Positions 44,826 to 53,978 are shown, counted from the first letter of the stretch. The stretch is DNA of 64,000 nucleotides from JASHPR01 sp963842355 (GCA_963842355.1 CAWJGC010000004.1:1116001-1180000); one strand, 5' to 3'. Notes: generated from the letters alone by a model not told the origin. A program made the numbers and translations.

Positions 44826-45169
44826 GCCTCATCCTCTCGTTGCATCCGGTCATTCCCAGCCAGCCGGGAATCGCCGCTATCCGCAGACGGACCATACGTT
44901 GCGGGCCACGGACGGCGAAATCCGCCGCTACCACCGCGGCGGCGCCGGTCCGCGCACCCCGGGCCGGCTGTTTCCCGGGCCGGCCGCGAGGCGGTGGTGA
45001 TACAGTGATTCCGGTTGTGGTCAAAATTCGTGTACGTGTCACAGCGCCTGCGGAATTCTGACAGCGGGCGTCACGGATGCTCAGAGTCCGGCCTGGGAAG
45101 GCAGACGGTCGCAGCAGCCCGGGGCACACATAGGTGGACCCCGAAGATCGTTTCATCAGGAGAAAGCAC
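44826..45169. promoter_or_regulatory. Divergent region, long 5' leader of the cold-shock gene
   Basis: About 345 bases without a gene between the acyl-CoA dehydrogenase and cold-shock starts. The stretch near 45003-45060 is relatively AT-rich (GTGGTCAAAATTCGTGTACGTG) and could hold the promoter; a long structured leader is usual for cold-shock genes. Specific elements were not identified. Confidence 0.4.
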
Positions 45170-45373
45170 ATGACTCAGGGCACCGTGAAGTGGTTCAACG
45201 CCGACAAGGGCTATGGTTTCATCGCACCCGATGACGGCTCGGCCGACGTCTTCGTTCACCACTCCGCCATCCAGGCTGACGGGTTCCGCAGCCTGCAGGA
45301 GAACCAGCGGGTAGAGTTCACCGCCGGACAGGGCCCCAAGGGCCCCCAGGCTGAGCAGGTCCGACCGGTCTGA
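45170..45373 (+). CDS. Cold-shock protein
   Basis: A 67-aa single cold-shock domain, TQGTVKWFNADKGYGFIAPDDGSADVFVHHSAI, with both RNA-binding motifs (KGYGFI and VFVHHS) intact and the usual C-terminus (GPQAEQVRPV). RNA chaperone. AGGAGAAAG precedes ATG 45170. Full family length. Confidence 0.96.
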   Translation: MTQGTVKWFNADKGYGFIAPDDGSADVFVHHSAIQADGFRSLQENQRVEFTAGQGPKGPQAEQVRPV

Positions 45374-45434
45374 CCAGCCTGCCGCCCGCCGCGCGATCCG
45401 GACCTGCCGCGGCAAGCGGCCCGCCGGCGGGCGC

Positions 45435-45672
45435 CGAGGTAGCCGGTGAGCCACCTCGGCGCCCGCTGGCCCCGCTGGCCCCGAGGTAGCCGGTGAGCCA
45501 CCTCGGCGCCCGCTGGCCCCGCTGGCCCCGAGCTAGCCGGTGAGCCACCTCGGCGCCCGCTGGCCCCGCTGGCCCCGAGCTAGCCGGTGAGCCACCTCGG
45601 CGCCCGCTGGCCCCGCTGGCCCCGAGCTAGCCGGTGAGCCACCTCGGCGCCCGCTGGCCCCGTGGCCCCCGC
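45435..45672. repeat. 47-bp tandem repeats downstream of the cold-shock gene
   Basis: Five copies, starting at 45435, 45482, 45529, 45576 and 45623, of a unit beginning CGAGGTAGCCGGTGAGCC. Copies 1-2 contain GAGGT...ACCTC arms that can form a hairpin; copies 3-5 read GAGCT and lose that pairing. Not CRISPR: there are no variable spacers. Confidence 0.9.
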
Positions 45673-45790
45673 TGGCGCTCGTCGTCGTTATGGCATTTCC
45701 CGGTTGTTCCGTGTTCGTAATTCCGCACATGGACCCATATACCCGGGAATCGCCGGCCGGTAGGGCGGCTCACAGCTCCGGACCCGGGCG

Positions 45791-45836
45791 GTATCCGCGA
45801 AATTTGGCGGATACGCAACGGGCCCGGTTTTTTGCA
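45791..45836. terminator. Possible terminator-like hairpin with T-run
   Basis: GTATCCGC (45791-45798) and GCGGATAC (45807-45814) form an 8-bp stem. Twelve bases later comes GGGCCCGGTTTTTTGC with six Ts. The gap between stem and T-run makes it atypical. It lies between the 47-bp repeats and the 15-bp repeats. Confidence 0.35.
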
Positions 45837-45863
45837 TTTAGGCGCGCGGACCGGTCTCGCCGC

Positions 45864-46036
45864 GGTGCCCCAGGGACGGTGCCCCAGGGACGGTGCCCCA
45901 GGGACGGTGCCCCAGGGACGGTGCCCCAGGGACGGTGCCCCAGGGACGGTGCCCCAGGGACGGTGCCCCAGGGACGGTGCCCCAGGGACGGTGCCCCAGG
46001 GACGGTGCCCCAGGGACGGTGCCCCAGGGACGGTGC
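45864..46036. repeat. 15-bp tandem repeat next to the desaturase stop
   Basis: About eleven identical copies of GGTGCCCCAGGGACG-type 15-mers end right at the desaturase stop codon (46038). Open in all frames. Because the unit contains a CCC/GGG pairing segment, the array may fold; it is non-coding in my view. Confidence 0.9.
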
Positions 46037-46037
46037 C

Positions 46038-47255
46038 CTAGGGCAACGGCGCAGGCCAGGCCGCGTTGAGGTGGCGCAGGGCCTGGGCGTAGGACCCCGC
46101 CAGGCTGGTCTGGCAGTAGGGCACGCCTTGCTGCTCGCAGAACGATCGGACCAGGGCTTGGGATCGCCGCAGGTTGGGCCGGGGCATGGAAGGGAACAGG
46201 TGGTGCTCGATCTGGTAGTTCAGGCCGCCCAGGGCGAAGTCCGTCAGCCAGCCGCCGCGGACGTTGCGGGAGGTGAGCACCTGGCGCCGCAGGAAATCAG
46301 TCCGATCGGCGGCGTCCAGTATGAGCATGCCCTTGTGGTTGGGTGCGAACGAGCTGCCCAGGTACAGGCCGAACAGGCTCTGCTGGACCAGGATGAACAC
46401 CACGGCCTTGACCGGCGGGAGGACCACGAAGACCACGGTGAGGTAGCCGGCGACATGGGCGGCGAGCAACGCCGCCTCCGCCGGCCGGTGCCGGGAGGTG
46501 GCACTGGTCAGCGCGCGGATGCTCGCGACGTGCAGGCTCAGCGCTTCCAGCAGCAGCAGCGGGAAGAACAGGTAAGCCTGGTAACGGAACACCAGCCGGG
46601 CTGCGCCCCGGGCCGTCCTCGCCTGGGCCGCGGAGAAGGCCACCGCGCTCGGCCTGATGTCGGGATCCGCCCCTTCGGTATTGGGGTGGGCGTGATGGCG
46701 GTTGTGCTTATCGACCCACCAGCCGTAGCTCAGCCCGATGCCGAGGTTGCCGTGCAGGACGCCGAGGACGTAGTTGGCCCGCCGGGACCTGAAGACCTGC
46801 CGGTGCCCGGCGTCGTGGCCGAGGAAGCCGACCTGGGTGAACATCACGGCCAGGAACGCCGCCACCCCCAGAATCCACCAGGAGTTGCCGACCAGGCCGA
46901 AGGCTGCCCACCCGGCCGCCAGGGCCGTGGCGGTGAGCGCGATCTTCCAGATGTAGTACCGCGAGCGTCGCTCCAGCAGCCCGGCCTGCCTGATCCGCCG
47001 GGATAGCTGAGCGTATTCGCTGCCGCGGGGCCCCGTGTCGGGCGTGGGGTTCGCCGTCCGGGATGGCCAGGCCTGGTCTGTCGCTGTCTCGCCGGAGGAT
47101 GCCGTCGGAACTCCTGGGCCACGTCGAAACCGGAGGGGATGTACCGCCGGGGTGTTGGGCGGGGCGACGGCGCAGCAGTAATGATCCCTGACGCGCTGCT
47201 GCTCGGGGCAACGTACGTGGTCTGATCCTACCCGGCCACCGTCTCGGATGAGCAC
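46038..47255 (-). CDS. Membrane fatty-acid desaturase
   Basis: Acyl-lipid desaturase of the membrane di-iron family. The three histidine boxes are complete: HDAGH, HNRHHAHPN and QIEHHLFP, with paired hydrophobic segments before and between them (WWILGVAAFLAVMF; LFFPLLLLEAL; VVFVVLPPVKAVVFILV). The conserved protein begins near residue 85; the first 80 residues from GTG 47255 are unconserved, so the true start may lie downstream (around 47050). The QIEHH box without a cytochrome b5 domain is typical of actinobacterial front-end-like desaturases. Confidence 0.87.
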   Translation of the reverse strand: MLIRDGGRVGSDHVRCPEQQRVRDHYCCAVAPPNTPAVHPLRFRRGPGVPTASSGETATDQAWPSRTANPTPDTGPRGSEYAQLSRRIRQAGLLERRSRYYIWKIALTATALAAGWAAFGLVGNSWWILGVAAFLAVMFTQVGFLGHDAGHRQVFRSRRANYVLGVLHGNLGIGLSYGWWVDKHNRHHAHPNTEGADPDIRPSAVAFSAAQARTARGAARLVFRYQAYLFFPLLLLEALSLHVASIRALTSATSRHRPAEAALLAAHVAGYLTVVFVVLPPVKAVVFILVQQSLFGLYLGSSFAPNHKGMLILDAADRTDFLRRQVLTSRNVRGGWLTDFALGGLNYQIEHHLFPSMPRPNLRRSQALVRSFCEQQGVPYCQTSLAGSYAQALRHLNAAWPAPLP

Positions 47256-47347
47256 GACGTCGCCGGAGCCGGCCGTACTTCGACCCGGCCCGCCACTCAG
47301 CGCAGGATCTCGACCGGCGGCCGGCGGCGTAGGCGGTCATGCCCGCA

Positions 47348-47959
47348 TCAGCGCCGGGAACCGGCGTGGACCGCCGCGAGCAGGAAGTCGACCAGCTGCT
47401 CGGCGTACCGGGCGGCGTCGGCGCGGAGCGTCTCGCGCAGGTCGGCGGGCGCGGCCTGGACGTGGGTCGTCGCGCCGCCCACCAGCGTGTCGAGCAGCAG
47501 CGTGATCGAGGTGTCCGCGGGGATCTCGCCGCGCCGGATGCCGCGGCGCACGATGCCGCGCGCCGACCGGACCTGGGACGTGTGCAGCGCGCTGAGCTGG
47601 TCCGCCAGCCCGGGGATCAGGTCGCCTTCCAGCTCCAGGCGCATCGCCGCGCGGCCCGCGTCACCGAGGTACAGGTCGAGCATCTGGCGGGCCAGCATGA
47701 CCAGGTCCCCGCGCAGCGTGCCGGTGTCGACCTCGGCGATGGTCCCGACCCGCCGGCGCAGCGCCTCCACCAGGAGGGCTTCCTTGGTCGGCCAGCGGAG
47801 GTAGATGGAGGCCTTGCCGACGCCCGCGCGCTTGGCGACGGCCTCCACGCTGAAGCCGGCCCAGCCCGCCTCGCCGAACAGCGAGATCGCCGCGTCAGCG
47901 ACCCGGCGATCGACGTCGGGGTCGCGGGGCCGGCCCGCCTGCGTTGGGCTTATCGTCAC
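47348..47959 (-). CDS. TetR-family regulator
   Basis: A 203-aa repressor: RVADAAISLFGEAGWAGFSVEAVAKRAGVGKASIYLRWPTKEALL forms the helix-turn-helix (residues about 18-62). GTG 47959. Its upstream space to the GT4 gene is 88 bp and includes AGTATTAAAGCTACT (47995-48009), a small inverted repeat that may be its operator. Could also act on the desaturase gene, which lies just downstream in the same direction. Confidence 0.88.
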   Translation of the reverse strand: MTISPTQAGRPRDPDVDRRVADAAISLFGEAGWAGFSVEAVAKRAGVGKASIYLRWPTKEALLVEALRRRVGTIAEVDTGTLRGDLVMLARQMLDLYLGDAGRAAMRLELEGDLIPGLADQLSALHTSQVRSARGIVRRGIRRGEIPADTSITLLLDTLVGGATTHVQAAPADLRETLRADAARYAEQLVDFLLAAVHAGSRR

Positions 47960-48047
47960 GCCGCCACCTCAGGTGTGCGGTTTGCACTGCGGGTAGTATT
48001 AAAGCTACTGAGCGTCATAGATCACGGTCCCGGGGGGGCGTGATGAC

Positions 48048-49598
48048 TTGCGCATTCTTATCTTCCACGGCTACCTCCTGCGCGGCACGGGAAGCAACAT
48101 CTATAACTCCGAGCTGGCCCGGTCGCTGGTCGGCCTCGGCCATCAGGTTGACCTGTTCTGCCAGGAGGCGCACGCCGCGGACTACGACTTCGTGGATGCG
48201 GTCGGGCGGTGGCGGGGCGGGCGGCTGGAGGTCGAGGTCCTCCGCGAGCCGGTTCGCTGCACCGCCTACCTGCCCGACATCGGGCGCATCCTGCCGGTCT
48301 ACGTGGCCGACTGCTACCCCGGCTTCGACGCCCGGACGTTCCCCTCGCTGACCGACGGTGAGATCGAGCACTACATCGCCGCCAACGTCGCGGCCGTCCG
48401 CGACGTGGTCGCGGACGTGCACCCGGACGTCGCCCTGGCCAACCACGTGGTGATGGGCCCGGTCATCCTGGCCCGCGCGCTGGCCGGCCGGATCCCCTAT
48501 GCGGTCAAGATCCACGGGTCCGCGCTGGAGTACACGGTGCGGCCGCATGCGGCGCGCTTCGGCCGGTACGCCCGGGAGGGCCTCGCGCGCGCGGCCGGGG
48601 TTCTGGTCGGCTCCCGTCATACCGCCGAGAGCCTGTGGGAGGTCGTCGGGCTGCCGGGCCTGCCCGAGCGGACCCGGCTCCTGCCGCCGGGCGTCGACGT
48701 ACACGTGTTCCGTCCGCGCTCGCCGGCCGAGGCCAAGGAGCGGCTCTCGGCGCTCGCGGCCAGCCTGGAGGCCCAGCCGCCGGCCTGGGGCGGCGAAGCC
48801 GGCGCCGCCGAGGCGCTCAGGGCCGTGGACCCCACCCGGGACCGGCTGGTCAGCTACGTGGGGAAGCTCATCGTGTCCAAGGGGGTGGACCTGCTCGTCG
48901 CGGCCTGGCCGCTGGTCGTCGACCGCGTCCCCGACGCGCGCCTGATCATCGCCGGGTTCGGCGAGTACCGCGACGGGCTGCGGCAGCTAGTCCGCGCCAT
49001 CTGGGACGGGGACCTGGGCGCCGCGCGCGACATCGCCCGCCGCGGGCGGGAACTCGAGGGCGGCCCGCCGGGCGAGCTTCGCTACCTCGCCGCGTTCCTG
49101 GACAGCCTCCGCGGCGCGGAGCGAGCCCGGTACCTGAAGGCCGCGCCCGAGGCGATGCGGCGGCTGCATTTCGTGGGCCGGATCGAGCACGCCGACGTGT
49201 CGGAGCTGATGGGGGCGTCCCGGGCGCTGGTCGTGCCGAGCACGTTCCCCGAGGCGTTCGGCATGGTCCTGGCCGAGGCGGCATGCTGCGGATCGGTGCC
49301 GGTGTCCGCGGCCCACTCCGGGCTGGCGGAGGTCACCGCGGTGCTGAGGCCGGCGGTCAGCGAGAACCTGCGCCCGCTGCTGTCGTTCGGGCTGGGCCCC
49401 GACGTCGTGCGCGAGATCGCCGGCAACATCGCCCGGTGGCTGACGTTCGCCGCCGAGGCGCCCGAGGCCTGGCGGCAGGCGACGGACTCGCTGCGGGACC
49501 TCGCGCAGGCCGGATTCGGCTGGCCGGACGTGGCCGGCGGGGTCGCGGCGGCCGCCCAGGGACGGCTCGGCGAACTGCCGCCGGTGCCGGCCCGCTGA
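48048..49598 (+). CDS. Family 4 glycosyltransferase
   Basis: A 516-aa GT-B glycosyltransferase. RILIFHGYLLRGTGSNIYNSELARSL (GxGxN donor/acceptor region) opens the N-terminal domain; IHGSALEY, LPPGVDVHVF, VSYVGKLIVSKGVDLLV and the C-terminal nucleotide-sugar motif PSTFPEAFGMVLAEAACCG follow. The protein start is a TTG at 48048, supported by the strongly conserved MRILIFHGY opening and a G-rich run upstream. Makes an unknown glycoconjugate; no neighbouring polysaccharide genes. Confidence 0.87.
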   Translation: MRILIFHGYLLRGTGSNIYNSELARSLVGLGHQVDLFCQEAHAADYDFVDAVGRWRGGRLEVEVLREPVRCTAYLPDIGRILPVYVADCYPGFDARTFPSLTDGEIEHYIAANVAAVRDVVADVHPDVALANHVVMGPVILARALAGRIPYAVKIHGSALEYTVRPHAARFGRYAREGLARAAGVLVGSRHTAESLWEVVGLPGLPERTRLLPPGVDVHVFRPRSPAEAKERLSALAASLEAQPPAWGGEAGAAEALRAVDPTRDRLVSYVGKLIVSKGVDLLVAAWPLVVDRVPDARLIIAGFGEYRDGLRQLVRAIWDGDLGAARDIARRGRELEGGPPGELRYLAAFLDSLRGAERARYLKAAPEAMRRLHFVGRIEHADVSELMGASRALVVPSTFPEAFGMVLAEAACCGSVPVSAAHSGLAEVTAVLRPAVSENLRPLLSFGLGPDVVREIAGNIARWLTFAAEAPEAWRQATDSLRDLAQAGFGWPDVAGGVAAAAQGRLGELPPVPAR

Positions 49599-49695
49599 AA
49601 CCCCCGCCGCGGGCCGGGGCAGACTGGGCGGGCCGGCGCGCACTCGCGCGTTCCGGCATGCTGTACACCAGTCACCGACGCGTGCGGAGGTACCG

Positions 49696-50031
49696 ATGGA
49701 CGAGAACCGGGCCCGGGCCCTGCTCCAGGCCGAGCGCACCGAGGTGCTCGGCCTGCTCGCGGACACCGAGGCGCTCGAACAGGCCGACCGGGAGACCGAG
49801 GACGAGGAGGGCGTCGACGTCTCCGATCCGGCCCAGTCGCTGACCGCCGAGGGCATGGACGACGCGATCGCGGAGAGCCTGCGTGACCGGCTCGGCGCGA
49901 TCGACCGCGCCTTGCGGCGGCTGGACGACGGCACGTACGGGCGCTCGGTGCGCAGCGGCGAGCCGATACCGGACGAGCGCCTGGAGGCCGACCCCGCGGC
50001 GGAACTCACGGTCGAGGAGGCCCGGGCCTAG
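49696..50031 (+). CDS. DksA/TraR-like protein without zinc cysteines
   Basis: A 111-aa protein with an N-terminal coiled coil (ENRARALLQAERTEVLGLL; ALEQADRETEDEE) and the DksA/TraR C-terminal pattern IDRALRRLDDGTYGRSVRSGEPIPDERLEADPAAELTVEEA. The usual CxxC pairs are missing. Such Cys-less members exist; they may bind the RNA polymerase secondary channel. GGAGG precedes ATG 49696. Confidence 0.85.
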   Translation: MDENRARALLQAERTEVLGLLADTEALEQADRETEDEEGVDVSDPAQSLTAEGMDDAIAESLRDRLGAIDRALRRLDDGTYGRSVRSGEPIPDERLEADPAAELTVEEARA

Positions 50032-50084
50032 GGCGCCGCCCCGGCATCCGCCCGGGGTACCCCGCGGTGCTACGTTCCTGCCCC

Positions 50085-50837
50085 ATGACGGGCAAGGTCG
50101 CGATAGTCACCGGCGGCGGTACGGGCATCGGCCGGGCGTCAGCCCTCGCGCTCGGGCGCGAGGGGTACTCGGTCGTGATCGCCGGGCGCCGGCCCGGCCC
50201 GCTGGAGCAGACCGTGAGCGACGGCGCGGCGGACGGATCCCGGCTGCTGGCCGTGCCCGCCGACGTCGGCGAGCCCGAAGACGTCCGGAGGCTGTTCGAC
50301 CAGGCGCAGGCGCAGTTCGGCCGCGTGGACCTGTTGTTCAACAACGCCGGCCGGGGCCTGCCGCCGGTGCCGCTCGAGGACGTGCCGTTCGCCGACTGGC
50401 AGTCGGTGGTCGGGGTGAACCTGACCGCGGCGTTCCTGTGCACCCAGGCCGCGTTCCGGGTGATGAAGCAGCAGCGCCCGCGCGGGGGCCGGATCATCAA
50501 CAACGGCTCGATCTCCGCGCATTCGCCCCGGCCGCACTCGGCGCCCTACACCGCGACCAAGCACGCGATCACCGGGCTGACGAAGGCGACGTCGCTGGAC
50601 GGGCGGGCCTACGACATCGCCTGCGGCCAGATCGACATCGGCAACGCGGCCACCGACCTGGCGGTCATGCTCGCGGCCGGGGCCCTGCAGCCCGACGGCA
50701 GCACCCGCGCCGAGCCCATGATCGACGCCGGCCTGGTCGCGAGCGCGGTGGTGCACATGGCCGGCCTGCCGCTGGACGCGAACGTCCAGTTCATGACCCT
50801 GATGGCCACGAAGATGCCGTTCATTGGCCGCGGTTAG
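50085..50837 (+). CDS. SDR oxidoreductase
   Basis: A 250-aa short-chain dehydrogenase: TGGGTGIG cofactor loop, NNAGRG, catalytic Ser in NGSISAHSPRPHSAPYTATKHAITGL (Tyr and Lys in YTATK). ATG 50085. A degenerate copy of its first 40 bases, with upstream sequence, occurs at 50957-51010, indicating a past local duplication. Substrate unknown. Confidence 0.9.
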   Translation: MTGKVAIVTGGGTGIGRASALALGREGYSVVIAGRRPGPLEQTVSDGAADGSRLLAVPADVGEPEDVRRLFDQAQAQFGRVDLLFNNAGRGLPPVPLEDVPFADWQSVVGVNLTAAFLCTQAAFRVMKQQRPRGGRIINNGSISAHSPRPHSAPYTATKHAITGLTKATSLDGRAYDIACGQIDIGNAATDLAVMLAAGALQPDGSTRAEPMIDAGLVASAVVHMAGLPLDANVQFMTLMATKMPFIGRG

Positions 50838-50956
50838 CTCGTGGCCGGAGCGGGCGTGTCCCAGCGAGCAGGGACCAGACCCGACATCGTCTAGACCGGC
50901 GCCGGCAGGAACCTTCATCGTTTCGCGCGGCTCGGTAGAGAGCGCCGCCGCGCTGA

Positions 50957-51010
50957 TGCTAGGTTCCTCCCCAATGGCGGGCAAGGTCGCGATTGTCGCT
51001 GGCGGCGCGA
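50957..51010 (+). pseudogene. Remnant of a duplicated SDR N-terminus
   Basis: GCTAGGTTCCTCCCCAATGG and the following bases to about 51010 repeat the start region of the SDR at 50069-50120 (GCTACGTTCCTGCCCCATGA...), including the MAGKVAIVAGGA reading. The frame then diverges within 15 codons. A truncated gene copy just before the GH5 gene. Confidence 0.6.
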
Positions 51011-51047
51011 GGGGGCCGCGGCTGGCCGCGAGAGCGGGAAGGCGGAC

Positions 51048-52214
51048 GTGTTGAGGCCCCGGATACCCATCGCCACGCCGGGCAAGCTGGCCGGCGGCGT
51101 GCTCTGCGCGGGCTTGCTGGCCGCGGGCGGCCTGGTCGCGCAGTCCACCCCGGCCAGCACCGTCATCAGTACCGCGGCGGTGGTGAGCAGCCCCGCTCCC
51201 GACCTGCACGTGTCCGGGAAGGGCCTGTTCACCGCGCACGGCCGGCGGGTGGTGCTGCGCGGCGTGAACCGCCCGGGCGGCGAGTACGAGTGCGTGCACG
51301 GCCGGGGGATCTGGGACGGCCCGATGAACCAGGCGGCGGTCGCCGCGATCAAGAGCTGGGGCGTGAACGCCGTCCGCGTGCCGCTCAACGAGGCCTGCTG
51401 GAACGGCGAATCGTACGTCAAGCCCCAGTACCGGGGCGCGAACTACCGCCGGGCGGTCGAGGCGTACGTCCAGTTGCTGAACCGCAACGGCCTGCTGGCC
51501 ATCCTGGACCTGCACTGGACCGACGGCTTGTACGCCGGCAAGGGAGCGCACTGCAAGACCACGGCCCAGGCCGTGTGCCAGAAGCCGATGCCGGACGCGG
51601 CCCAGTCGATACCGTTCTGGACCTCGATGGCCCGGACGTTCAAGAACAACAACGCGGTCATCTTCGACGTGTTCAACGAGCCGTTCCCGAATCGGGCCGC
51701 CGGCGCCACCGAGGCCGAGGCGTGGCGCTGCTGGCTGCGCGGCGGCAGCTCCTGCGTCGGGCTCGGATACCCGGCGGCCGGCATGCAGTCCCTGGTCACC
51801 GCCATCCGGTCGGCCGGCGCGCGCAACGTCATCCTGCTCGGCGGGCTGGCGTACGGCAACGACCTCACCGGGTGGCTGTCGCACGTCCCGAGGGATCCCG
51901 GCCACAACCTGGCCGCCTCCTGGCACTTCTACCCGTGGAACGCGTGCAACGCCGCGTCGTGCTGGAACAGCCAGGTCGCCCCGGTGATCGCGAAGATCCC
52001 GGTCGTGGCCGGCGAGATCGGCGAGACCAACTGCTCCGACGCCCGGATCAACCCGGTGATGCGGTGGCTCGACGTGCGGGCCACCAGCTACCTGGCCTGG
52101 GCCTGGAACGCCGACTGGACGTGCACGACCGGGCCCAGCCTGATCACCAGCTACGCCGGCACCCCGACCGCCTACGGCGCCGGGTACCGGGCGCACCTGC
52201 GCGCGCTGAAGTGA
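51048..52214 (+). CDS. Secreted glycoside hydrolase family 5 (cellulase-like)
   Basis: A 388-aa exported glycosidase. Signal peptide: basic RPRIPIATPGK, then hydrophobic LAGGVLCAGLLAAGGLVA, cleavage around residue 35-45. The catalytic domain has LRGVNRPGGEYECV, NAVRVPLNEACW, ILDLHWTD, the acid/base glutamate in IFDVFNEPFP and the nucleophile in VVAGEIGETN, with several cysteines likely in disulfides. GTG 51048 (or TTG 51051) start. It overlaps the next SDR by four bases (GTGA). Confidence 0.9.
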   Translation: MLRPRIPIATPGKLAGGVLCAGLLAAGGLVAQSTPASTVISTAAVVSSPAPDLHVSGKGLFTAHGRRVVLRGVNRPGGEYECVHGRGIWDGPMNQAAVAAIKSWGVNAVRVPLNEACWNGESYVKPQYRGANYRRAVEAYVQLLNRNGLLAILDLHWTDGLYAGKGAHCKTTAQAVCQKPMPDAAQSIPFWTSMARTFKNNNAVIFDVFNEPFPNRAAGATEAEAWRCWLRGGSSCVGLGYPAAGMQSLVTAIRSAGARNVILLGGLAYGNDLTGWLSHVPRDPGHNLAASWHFYPWNACNAASCWNSQVAPVIAKIPVVAGEIGETNCSDARINPVMRWLDVRATSYLAWAWNADWTCTTGPSLITSYAGTPTAYGAGYRAHLRALK

Positions 52215-52891
52215 GCGGGTCTCACGGGCCCGGAGCGTTCGTGGTCGGGGCGGGGCCGGGCCTCGGCACGTCCGTGGCCCGCCGGTTCGCGTCCGCCGGC
52301 CTGCGGATCGGGCTCATCGCGCGCTCCGCGGCGAGCGTCGACGCCGTCCGGGCGACCCTGGCCGCGGCGGGGACCGACACCGTCGCGGCGATCGCGGACG
52401 CCGGCCAGCAGGCACAGCTCACGGCCGCGCTCGACACGCTGGCCGGGCGGCTCGGCGTTCCGCGGGTGCTGGTCTACAACGCGGGCCTGATCCGGCGCGA
52501 CCGGCCGGGCGAGCTCAGCTACGAGCAGCACCAGGCGGCGTACGCGGTCAACGTCCTCGGCGCGCTGGCGTCGGCCGCCCACCTCGCGCCCGAGATGGCC
52601 GAGGCGGGCGGCGGCACGATCGTGATCACCGGGGGGATGCCCGACCCCGACCCCGCTTCCACCAGTCTCTCGCTGGGCAAGGCCGGGGTGCGGGCGCTCA
52701 CCAGGCTGCTGGACCGGGAGTACGGGCCCGCGGGCGTCCACGTCGCGACCGTCACGGTCGCCGGGCCCGTGGCGGCGGGAAGCCGGTTCGACCCCGACCG
52801 CATCGCCGAGGAGTACTGGCGCCTGCACACCCAGCCCCGAGGAGCCTGGGAGCACGAGGTGCTCTTCGCCGGGGAGCCGGCCGTCCCGTAA
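52211..52891 (+). CDS. SDR-like protein with weak catalytic motif
   Basis: A 226-aa short-chain dehydrogenase-like protein: VVGAGPGLGTSVARRFASAG cofactor loop, RVLVYNAG and ITGGMPDPDPASTSLSLGKAGVRAL. The YxxxK tyrosine appears replaced (SLSLGK), so classical dehydrogenase chemistry may be impaired. GTG start overlaps the GH5 stop (GTGA). Function unknown. Confidence 0.8.
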   Translation: MSGSHGPGAFVVGAGPGLGTSVARRFASAGLRIGLIARSAASVDAVRATLAAAGTDTVAAIADAGQQAQLTAALDTLAGRLGVPRVLVYNAGLIRRDRPGELSYEQHQAAYAVNVLGALASAAHLAPEMAEAGGGTIVITGGMPDPDPASTSLSLGKAGVRALTRLLDREYGPAGVHVATVTVAGPVAAGSRFDPDRIAEEYWRLHTQPRGAWEHEVLFAGEPAVP

Positions 52892-52931
52892 CCGCCGGCC
52901 TGCCCACGCCCGGCGGGCCGCCGCCGTGTCG

Positions 52932-53582
52932 TTAGCGGCGGGGGCGCCAGCCGGCCGTGGCCGCGAAGCGGCGGTTGCTGACCCGCTCGCCGTCGCGGCA
53001 GACGTTGTACACCCCGCTGGGGACCGCGAGCGCGGCCAGCAGCGCGCGGCCGGCGTCCGTGACGTCCAGCGTGGCGCCCAGGCTCGGGTTCGGACGGTCG
53101 TGGCCCGTGCCCGGGCCGTCGAGCAGCCCGAGGCGCAGCACGACGCCGCGCCGTCCGGCGGCGGCGAACCGGCCGGCCTGCCGCTCGGCCGCGAGCGCCG
53201 AGCGCAGGATGTCCGGGACGTCACCGACCGGCGTGTCCTCGGACACCGGCCGGTCACCCGGGTAGACGAACGTCACCGTCGGCTGGACGTAAGCCTGCAC
53301 CCCGGTGGCCAGCGCGGCGTCGACCAGGACGGCGGAGGCATCGGCGCGCAGCCGGTCGTTCTCGCGCCACGCCCCGGGCTGCCGCATCCGGTCCAGGGGC
53401 TGGATGCGCGTCGCCAGGTGCAGCAACCCGTCCGCGTCGCGGACGGCCGCGGTCACGGCGGCCGGGTCAAACAGGTCGAGGCCGGCCCGCCCCGGGGCCC
53501 GCACCTCGTGCCCGGCCGCCTCGGCGAGCGGCCGGAACGCCCGCCCGAGCACGCCGTTCCCCCCGGTCACGAGCAGGCGCAT
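52932..53582 (-). CDS. NAD-dependent epimerase/dehydratase family protein
   Basis: A 216-aa short extended-SDR protein: RLLVTGGNGVLGRAF (Rossmann loop), LLHLATRIQPLDRM, YVQPTVTFVYPGDRP and VYNVCRDGERVSNRRFA. Shorter than most epimerases (about 300 aa), lacking the usual YxxxK. ATG 53582 follows AGGAAGGAGAAG. Role not evident. Confidence 0.8.
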   Translation of the reverse strand: MRLLVTGGNGVLGRAFRPLAEAAGHEVRAPGRAGLDLFDPAAVTAAVRDADGLLHLATRIQPLDRMRQPGAWRENDRLRADASAVLVDAALATGVQAYVQPTVTFVYPGDRPVSEDTPVGDVPDILRSALAAERQAGRFAAAGRRGVVLRLGLLDGPGTGHDRPNPSLGATLDVTDAGRALLAALAVPSGVYNVCRDGERVSNRRFAATAGWRPRR

Positions 53583-53709
53583 GATCTTCTCCTTCCTGGC
53601 CCCCGTCCCCGGGCGGGGCGGGCACGACCAGCATGCGGGGGCGGCCGCCCCGGGTACATCCGCCATCTGGCCGATGTCCGCCAGCCGGGCCGGCCATGAC
53701 GATGAGGAG

Positions 53710-53898
53710 GTGGAGATCCGCATTGACCTCGACACGATCGAGCCCCCGGCCGGGCGGCTGTGGGCGACTCCCGGTCCCGGCCCGGGGCACGTCCGCGACC
53801 CGGCCGCCGAACTCCGCTTCACCGGCTGGCTGGGCCTGCTGCGGGCGCTCTACGAGGTGACCGGGTCGCCGGCCGGCCAGCCCCCGGACGAGCCGTGA
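53710..53898 (+). CDS. Small conserved hypothetical protein
   Basis: A 62-aa protein EIRIDLDTIEPPAGRL ... FTGWLGLLRALYEVTGSP, a pattern I recognise from small actinobacterial hypothetical proteins but without assigned function. GTG 53710 start follows GATGAGGAG very closely; start somewhat uncertain. Lies before the LAL regulator. Confidence 0.6.
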   Translation: MEIRIDLDTIEPPAGRLWATPGPGPGHVRDPAAELRFTGWLGLLRALYEVTGSPAGQPPDEP

Positions 53899-53978
53899 CC
53901 GTGACCGCGCCCGCGCTGAGCGTGACCGCGGTGACCGCGCCCGGGCCCGGCCGCCCGGCCGGACGTAGCATCCGGTCT

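Noticed and set aside
45435..45672. Possible CRISPR array
   Set aside because: The 47-bp units are directly contiguous with no variable spacers and no cas genes nearby; simple tandem repeat.
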